A DNA stretch of 64,000 bases, taken from Byssochlamys sp. IMV 00236 (taxonomy: Eukaryota > Ascomycota > Eurotiomycetes > Eurotiales > Thermoascaceae). The notes under the pieces are model-generated. The model saw only the letters and a program-made list of their open reading frames with translations. It searched no databases and was not told the origin of the DNA. The stretch spans positions 107,168 to 171,167 of the forward strand of contig MSJH02000029.1 of assembly GCA_001931875.2 (NCBI GenBank), given 5' to 3'. Below, piece after piece: positions 57,380 to 64,000 of this stretch (position 1 is the first letter of the stretch; every line of letters begins with the position of its first letter). A program made the position numbers and the translations under genes.

Positions 57380-58388
57380 TCAATCTAGCGTTTTCCCTTG
57401 AATCAAATTCACGTTGACTTGCCGACCACCGTAGGATAGAGAAACATTCTCATCTGTCGGACAATTCATATCGATACGACGTAGATCCAGTCCAGCTCGA
57501 GAAAACCCCAAAAGAAAATTACATCGATCCAAGCGCAAGTTCTCAATACGGTCCAGTAACTCTCTCAATGTCTCCAAAAAAGGACCGGGATATTGTTCTT
57601 CTTTCCGTCCGTCGTGATATGGCAGCTGCAATTGCGATAAGCAGACTGTGCGTAGAGGGACACCGCTCCCATTAGCGATCCAGACAGCCTTCGATACGAC
57701 ATTGAGGTGATGTTCGTAACTCTTTTCTCCCAGTGTCATGTCCAAATCCAGATACGACTGTAGCCAATCTCCCTTTTCCACGGGCCGACAGAAGTCCACT
57801 CTCAGTTCTGCTAGTTTCGGAAGCTTCTGTAAAGCAGAGGATAAGACGGCTAGGTCTGTATCGGTGTTGATGATCCCGCGTTGCTCTTCACAGATCTTCT
57901 GTAGACGGTCATATATGACCATATAAGAAGGACATTCGCCATCATGATATTTCAAATCATACAATTCTTTCGCCTCTTCGACATATCGATGAGTTTGAAA
58001 CGTGAATAGATTCGACGAATAACATTCGAAATCCAAGATTTCTTAAATCAAAAAAAATTCGTTCGTTCTAATAAGGTTTTCAACGTAGGCGATGATATCT
58101 GGAATAAGAAAAGGCCTTACCCGGTCTTAACAATTGCGGAGCCACATAGATGAAGGAGACGGTATAGTGACGAACTTCGGACTCGATGAAGCTGCGGAGT
58201 TCATCGAATCCAGGTTTTGAGAATCGAAATTCAACCTCGTGGAAGAGAAGAGGTAGGCATATTTGTCTGAGCTTTTTACTGACGCATGAGAGTTGTTTGA
58301 GATCTGGGATTTGGAGCAGGTCGCGGATATCGTACAGGATTTCGGTTGGGAGAAGTTCGAGGAAAGTGTTATGGTCTGTTGAGCTCAT
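57380..58388 (-). CDS. F-box protein of unknown target
   Basis: Minus-strand exons 58388..58121 and 58041..57380 give 309 residues; the intron is 79 nt (GTAAGG..TTTAAG). Residues about 8-52 form an F-box (LLPTEILYDIRDLLQIPDL..LSCVSKKLRQICLPLLFHEVEF), which would bind Skp1 in an SCF ubiquitin ligase. The remainder has Leu-rich stretches (LSSALQKLPKLAELRVDFC, LRELLDRIENLRLDRCNFL) like the irregular leucine-rich repeats of fungal F-box proteins, but no other named domain. Such proteins are numerous and fast-evolving in filamentous fungi. The gene seems intact. Confidence 0.8.
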
Positions 58389-59761
58389 GGCGTGTGGGAT
58401 CGTGAGTGCTAATCGTCTGCTTTGCTGGGTTTATATAAATAAGTGAATATCAATTTTTGAGGTCGCTCAGGTACTAAAAAATATAAAAATATAAAATAAA
58501 AAATGGTGAAATAGATAGAAAACCGAAGAGATGATAAGATAAAGAAAAGGAAGATAACCACCCTTGGAATTGGACGTGTCTTGATATTGAATTATTGTTG
58601 ATGCTCACGAAGGTGGCCTATTGATTTAGGCCGTCAGCGATAGTATTTATTTATATAGCACGTACAGTTCGCAGCACGTTTGCCACTAGATAGACAATAG
58701 AACGAGAAACTTCATCATACCACGACTAAAAGGGCAATTCAAACCGGGGTCTCCCAGTTCCTATGAGATAATCAGTTTTTTCACATGTTCTGAAGGAGTA
58801 GTAACGCTTTGGATTTAACCACCGTGAACTAGCGAAAAACCATTGGTGACTCAACGCTATCTGATCGGACGCGACTACTGCTCCTAATTTTCCCGTTGTA
58901 ATGTTGTAGCGGTTTGGTTCCGGGAGTTCTCGCAATAACATGATGGAACTGTTTTGCTGATGGCATGACTGAGTTGTTTTAGTTTCGCTCGGGAGACGCA
59001 ATGTCATATGTTTCGTCCCGATGTAGATGGGCTTTCTGACCAATCTTATTAGCGAACCAGAGAAGAAAAGGGTTGATCCCGGTCAAGTGCCTGTTCGTAT
59101 GGCCTCGGTTACGAATGATCGAGAGTAAGGTTAATGTCTATTGATCTTATCGAAAGTCTTCTTGGAAGGATCCAAACAACACAGGTAAGAAGCATCAAAG
59201 AGAATGTGATAGCACGAGACGTAGGTGTAAATAGTATTCAAAAATAGATCCGGAAGGCTTTCGTTGCGTGTGGGTGAGCTCTCTTAAAGTTTGCAACCAA
59301 TGTTTCCTCGCGTCGTTATATTTCTTCAATGGAACTAGCGATTCTGTAAAGGAATAGCCAACTCTTCCAAGAAGCCTCTCATCCAAACGCATCCTGTGTT
59401 TTCGTAGAGAAACTGGGTGCCGCCACACTAGACGAGACAATTCCGGAACCTAACCAATTATCCTACCACAAGTTTTCAAAGTTGATACTATTCATGCTTC
59501 CCGATTGATGGAATACTAGTCATATGAGATTGCAGAACTTTGGACCGCAAGGGGAAGTTGTAGATATCTTGAAGTTATAAGCTACCTTAGCGATAACAAC
59601 GAGCAATCATTTCTAAGAATATCTTTTCACCTCATGATGCTAGCAAGCACAGACGCCGTACGAAGAGAGGAGGAAACTGGAGAAAACCGCCCCAAAGAAA
59701 GGCCAAAAGAGGATATCGTAGACAGAAGAGGGTATTAAGCTATTTATACACAACTGGAAAC
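58389..59761. other. Interval with possible gene remnants between F-box and cysteine dioxygenase genes
   Basis: 1.37 kb. Two minus-strand frames look more protein-like than chance. One at 59440-59195 contains LSRLVWRHPVSLRKHRM and KKYNDARKHWLQTLRELTH. The other, at 59043-58726, contains RKPIYIGTKHMTLRLPSE and SHQWFFASSRWLNPKRYY. I could not join them with convincing splice sites and recognise no family. They may be a fast-evolving gene, a decayed relative of an F-box gene, or chance. Confidence 0.25.
58431..58440 (-). promoter_or_regulatory. Candidate TATA box of the F-box gene
   Basis: The minus strand reads ATTTATATAA about 43-52 bases upstream of the F-box start codon, a sequence and spacing compatible with a TATA element and a short leader. 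Confidence 0.35.
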
Positions 59762-60735
59762 TCAGACCTTTCGTCCATGTCGCGAATAGAAATCGCACTG
59801 CTTGATGTGCTTTGCTTTTCCGGTTTTCTCGTCAAATAGGCTGAATCCATAAGTCGCGGCATTGGGTGGGGTATAGACTAGAATAAGATTAGCATCACGA
59901 TACAAGGTTAGAAGGTTAGCTATATCTCAACATACGGTGTAGCGAAATGGCGAAGTTGCTGGGGTCGGGGTTCGAGATTTTATGGAGACCCAGCTTCATA
60001 GATGGTTAGTACACATACTTTGACCAAGAATCATCCCGAGAGAAAGAAAAAGGTAAGATGGCGATAGATGATCACAAACCTTATCAGACATGTAAGTCAC
60101 CTGGTTCTCGCCATATTTGGTCTGCTTTGTGATGTGGAGAGGTGACGATTGTCCTTCCTTGACCTTGTCCTCTTCTGGCCACGCATAGAGCGTTTCCTGC
60201 AAGGTGCCTTTTAGGACCTGATTTTGCAAAGGCAAAGGTTAGTTAATTACATCATTCCAGAGTCTCACAATGATGAATGGGCAAATACCTTCATGACACA
60301 ATGTGCGTTAGCATGGTCGTGGATTGCACTCCCTTTACCCGGACTCCAGACAAGAATAAGCTAGATTTCCCAAGTGGGCGCAGTTAGCACACCGTCTGAG
60401 TATCTAATGGCGTCCACTAGCCACGGAGCGTATACGGATTCCACTCTATATTCAATTCATACCAGGTTGCTCTTTCCGTTACCCTCGTCCACCAGGTTTC
60501 TTGTATACGTCCTACTGGCGTCTCCCATCGCGTACATCGTCCACTCTTGCTCATTGGAGACATACTTCTCCATCAGCCGTTGGATGTCTACCGGGTCGAC
60601 ATCGTCGGAATCAAGACCTGAGCTGGGACCCAAGACAGCGCTCAGATCTGCAACGAGCTTTTGGAAGGCGTCCTGTGCCGTACCATCGGCTTCGGACAGA
60701 GAAGACGACTCCGAACCGTTTTCGAGGAATGGCAT
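59762..60735 (-). CDS. Cysteine dioxygenase (type I, thiol dioxygenase)
   Basis: Non-haem iron enzyme that oxidises cysteine to cysteine sulfinate, the first step of cysteine breakdown. Minus-strand exons are 60735..60463, 60360..60289, 60217..60080, 59993..59936 and 59877..59762, giving 218 residues; the introns are 102, 71, 86 and 58 nt. Iron ligands are visible: two His in HDHANAHC and the third in [10 protein letters not shown]. The Cys of HDHANAHC and the Tyr of ISLHLYTPP correspond to the Cys93-Tyr157 thioether pair of mammalian enzymes, and the S-x-H-x-Y motif is complete (SLHLY, the Leu codon split by the last intron). The N-terminal 60 residues are fungal-specific and acidic. In dimorphic and keratin-degrading fungi this enzyme is tied to cysteine tolerance and sulfite output (known of the family). 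Confidence 0.92.
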
Positions 60736-61474
60736 CCTTACGGGTTTGCAGTACAGCTTGTCTTGAACTCAGATAACTCTGTAAACCCGCCTATTCAATG
60801 GCAGCGGATCTTCCAGTAAAGTTTCCCGCCTGACTAGATATAAGATGCGTGCAAGCTTCAGAGAAAGCTTTCGGTCTTGGCCGGAAGTTGAAAGAGAGTT
60901 TGAGGATGGAAACGGTCCGAGAAAAAAATAAATTGAAGTACGTAGCTGCCTATAGGTATTACTAACGGCGATTCGGATATCATATCAAGGGAAGCACAAG
61001 CGTGGTATGCGTATCCTCTTGAGGACGGCGGAGTGGTGAGTATATCTGATATTATACGGAAGGTCCAATGGAGAGCGCCGTGAGGCAATCTCTCTTGTCT
61101 GAGCCGCCGCTTGCCACAAACATGGTCGAAGTTGAGCACGCAACGCAGCACAGGAGAAGACGCGATCAACTCCGATCTGGCTCCGATCTGACTTTTGGGT
61201 GCCTTGTGGGTGCCTTGTTAGTGCCTCAGGTCAACGCCCCGCGGCGATAACTGGGGCTACACTCACCGCCTTTGGCAGAATCCCGCGAAAGCCATCGAAT
61301 AGTGGCGGCGACCACAAATCTATCTCAAAGATTCTTCCCCGCAAGAAACTCTTGCGACATCCTCTGCACACTGCGCCACCGCTATACGCCTGTGTGTGCT
61401 GCATTTTTTTTTTACCAAATACTGCACCTTTTCAATCATTCTAAGCGTGCCTCAGCGCGTGCGATTCCGCAAAA
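60736..61474. other. Divergent promoter region, cysteine dioxygenase / DRG1
   Basis: 739 bases between two start codons. Repeated CTCCGATCTG units (61170-61190) and GGTGCCTTGTGGGTGCCTTGTTAGTGCC (three GTGCCT-type units, about 61198-61226) lie in the middle. A T run precedes the DRG1 leader. No gene seen. Confidence 0.5.
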
Positions 61475-63058
61475 ATGGCGACGACAGTGGACAAGGTTCG
61501 CTCTGCCTCCGTTCTTACCAAATCTATGAAGAATGACACTGACACATGATCTCGTACTGCAGATCAAGGAGATTGAGGCCGAGGTTAGTCAACGGATTTT
61601 CCGTCCGAGATGCTCGAAGAAGTGGGATACTGACACTCCCGCAGATGGCCAAGACTCAGAAGAACAAGGCGACATCATATCACTTGGGACAGTTGAAGGC
61701 TAAGCTTGCGAAGCTAAAAAGAGAGCTCCTCACTCCTTCTGGTGGTGGAGGTGGTGGAGGTGGTGAGTATATGTTCAAATAGTGTGATATTATCAGCTCT
61801 GTCGAGCCTCCGCTGACATGCATATCTCGTAGTCGGTTTCGACGTTGCCCGTACTGGTGTCGCGAGTGTGTAAGTACCTCTCATTTGTACACAGTTGCGT
61901 ATCTGACACTGACACCAAATGCTAGGGGATTCATTGGCTTCCCGTCCGTGGGGAAGAGTACGTTGATGAGTAGATTGACTGGCCAGCATTCCGAAGGTTC
62001 GTGACGATCCTCTTGTCTTTGTGCAAGGGAGGAAAAAATACTGATAGTCATGGGTAGCTGCCGCATACGAGTTCACAACCTTGACGACTGTCCCTGGACA
62101 GGTCATATATAACGGTGCGAAGATCCAGATCCTGGACTTGCCCGGTATCATTCAAGGAGCCAAGGACGGCAAGGGTCGTGGTCGGCAGGTTATCGCTGTC
62201 GCAAAGACCTGTCACCTCATCTTCATTGTTCTCGATGTCAATAAGCCTCTAACGGACAAGAAGATCATCGAGAACGAGTTGGAGGGATTCGGAATCAGGA
62301 TCAACAAGCAACCTCCCAACATCGTCTTCAAGAAGAAGGACAAGGGCGGCATTTCCATCTCCGCTACGGTCCCATTGACTCACATCACCCATGACGTATG
62401 TTCTACAGCTGTAAGACTTTGGGATTATCCGCTGACATTTTCCAGGAAATCAAAGCCGTGATGAGCGAGTATAGGATCTCCTCTGCTGATATTGCTATTC
62501 GGTGCGACGCGACTATCGACGACCTGATCGACGTTCTGGAGGCCAAGAGTCGAAGCTACATCCCCGTCATCTATGCTCTGAACAAGATCGACTCGATTTC
62601 AATTGAGGAGCTGGACCTTCTGTACCGGATTCCTAACGCGTGCCCCATCAGTTCGGAACATGGCTGGAACGTTGACGAGCTTCTGGAGCAAATGTGGGAG
62701 AAGCTCAACCTCCGAAGAATTTATACCAAACCCAAGGGCAAGCAGCCCGATTATACGGCTCCAGTTGTTCTGCGGTCCACCGCGTGTACTGTCGAAGACT
62801 TTGTATGACGCCTCTCCTACTTCTTTCTCTCTAATCCAGGGACTAACTGTACCATCAGTGCAACGCAATCCACAAGTCGATCGTGGAGCAGTTCAAGCAT
62901 GCTATCGTCTATGGTCGTTCCGTGAAGCATCAGCCACAGAGAGTCGGTCTTGCTCACGAACTTGCAGATGAGGATATCAGTCAGTGACCCCGTCCCTGTT
63001 GCGCTCAGCAAAGCTTCCATACTAACTTTCCTTCACAGTTACAATTGTTAAGCGATAA
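61475..63058 (+). CDS. rbg1: Developmentally regulated GTP-binding protein DRG1 / Rbg1
   Basis: Ribosome-associated GTPase of the Obg/DRG class that aids translation elongation with its partner Dfrp1/Tma46. Nine exons (61475..61495, 61563..61583, 61645..61762, 61833..61869, 61926..61996, 62058..62395, 62446..62802, 62859..62979, 63039..63058) give 367 residues, a length typical of DRG1; introns are 50-70 nt. Landmarks in order are the N-terminal helix ([18 protein letters not shown]), a Gly run, G1 GFPSVGKST, switch region [11 protein letters not shown]3 DLPGI, G4 NKID, and the C-terminal TGS domain ending in DEDIITIVKR. The first two coding exons are 21 nt each (seven codons). The Gly-coding GGTGGA repeat runs up to the third intron's donor site. 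All GTPase motifs are intact. Confidence 0.95.
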
Positions 63059-64000
63059 ACGGCCACTCCCAATGCTGAACACTTCCCCTGTCCGCATGAA
63101 GAGCTGGAGAGCCGATCATGAGGACCTGGCCTATAGCTGACTTGCGCCTGGCACGGACCTTGGGCCACTTGACAGTTGCTTGGAAGGGGATTTGGATTCG
63201 AAAGTGGTCCACGGGATCTCATCTGAGACACCACGCAGAACTTGATGAGAGCGGGGAGTATGGAAACAATGCTACCAACTGCAGCTGTGGTTTGGATAGC
63301 GTCCAAGTATCCTGGAAGGGATTGGATTGGGTCTTGTCAATGCATTCATAATGCAGGGTTGTTTTCCGGATCTGGCCATTACCACCAGGTATTACGTGTC
63401 ATAACTTACCAGGGCTCGACAGGGTTGAAATGAGGTGGAGGAAGATGACCGGGGAAGACTGAAGGGAACATGGATTAATCAGCGCACAGGGGAACATCGC
63501 AGGCTTCCTCTGGGCTGGATGAGTGTTCATGTCAGGGAATGATTTGTTCTGATCAGACAAGCATAGCGAGTTCCGCTTTCCTTGTGCGAAGACGTGTCTC
63601 AATGCGCATGTTGATAAGACTGTTCCGATACTGATATTTGGAAATGTGATGACCAAATCCGGACTGGCGTCCGGGAGCAAAGATGGATTAACGAACTTAT
63701 CTGCGCGGTTGTGTCAAGAATTCAGGAGGTTCCTTTATAAGAAACGGGGACAGCGCCCATGGCTGTGACATCCTTTCTTGTTCGTGTCAGATAGCCACCG
63801 CATGGCCGGCCTATCGACGGGGATCATGGGCCTTACGATTCCTGCTAGTAGAGAGCCCTGGTGGGAAGCAGAAAGGGCTGAGCCTTCGCATGGCGAGCAG
63901 TGCCGAGTTCCATAGTTCCATCCGCACTTGGGGTCTGGATCGCTCGTTGAGTTCGGATCCGATAAAGAAACTTGTAGATTGTAATAATAGCGGCCCGTGC
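63059..64000. other. Region downstream of DRG1, possible antisense spliced frame
   Basis: 942 bases to the window end. On the minus strand an ATG frame beginning MNTHPAQRKPAMFP (about 63535) reaches a GTAAGT donor near 63410. With a CCTTCCAG acceptor near 63317 it continues as GYLDAIQTTAAVGSIVSILPALIKF to a stop at 63022, overlapping the DRG1 3' end. The splice signals are good, but the protein is short and unrecognised. No other gene is seen. Confidence 0.25.

Overview
The window is nuclear DNA of a filamentous ascomycete, most likely a member of the Eurotiales close to Aspergillus or Penicillium (inference). The evidence is the short introns (mostly 49-85 nt, with GT..AG ends and CTAAC/CTGAC-like branch sites), the compact spacing of genes on both strands, and the gene set: an ascomycete-type laccase, a TmpA-like transmembrane flavoprotein, Pfa3, a 2064-residue TFIIIC subunit, an Fmp27/Hob protein and fungal glycogenin. 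No rRNA gene, CRISPR array or intact transposon was found, and no tRNA candidate survived inspection. There is one 20-base run of N at 31306-31325.

Left part (1-12 kb), accessory in character: the 3' part of an MFS sugar transporter (+), a secreted laccase (-) convergent with it, an orphan small secreted protein (+), a 4-coumarate-CoA-ligase-like AMP-forming acyl ligase (-), and divergently from it a TmpA-like membrane flavoprotein (+). Long gene-free stretches separate these genes (3.1-4.5, 5.2-7.2 and 12.0-14.8 kb).

Middle and right part (14.8-63 kb), mostly housekeeping: a serine palmitoyltransferase small-subunit-like membrane protein, a rhomboid protease, the DHHC palmitoyltransferase Pfa3, a tail-anchored UBE2J1/Ubc6-type E2 enzyme, the largest TFIIIC subunit (-), a short Sec2-type Rab exchange factor (-), eIF4B (-), a Tim17/Tim22/Tim23-family protein (+), the giant lipid-transfer protein Fmp27/Hob (+, 2919 residues), a membrane-anchored epoxide-hydrolase-like enzyme (+), glycogenin (+), an F-box protein (-), cysteine dioxygenase (-) and the GTPase DRG1/Rbg1 (+). 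These do not form one pathway. Several act at the ER and endomembranes (SPT small subunit, rhomboid, Pfa3, E2, Sec2, Fmp27) and several in RNA and protein synthesis (TFIIIC, eIF4B, DRG1).

Gene models were built by hand from reading frames and splice signals. Every multi-exon model given here keeps the frame and its exon lengths sum to a multiple of three. I did not find a clearly new multi-gene system. The best leads are the divergent AMP-ligase/TmpA pair, which mirrors the domain content of the fusion protein TmpL; a probable 3-nt microexon and a 4-nt first coding exon in eIF4B; two 21-nt exons in DRG1; the orphan secreted protein beside the laccase; and a TFIIIC subunit with several AT-hook motifs and an acidic Pro-Glu/Ala repeat.
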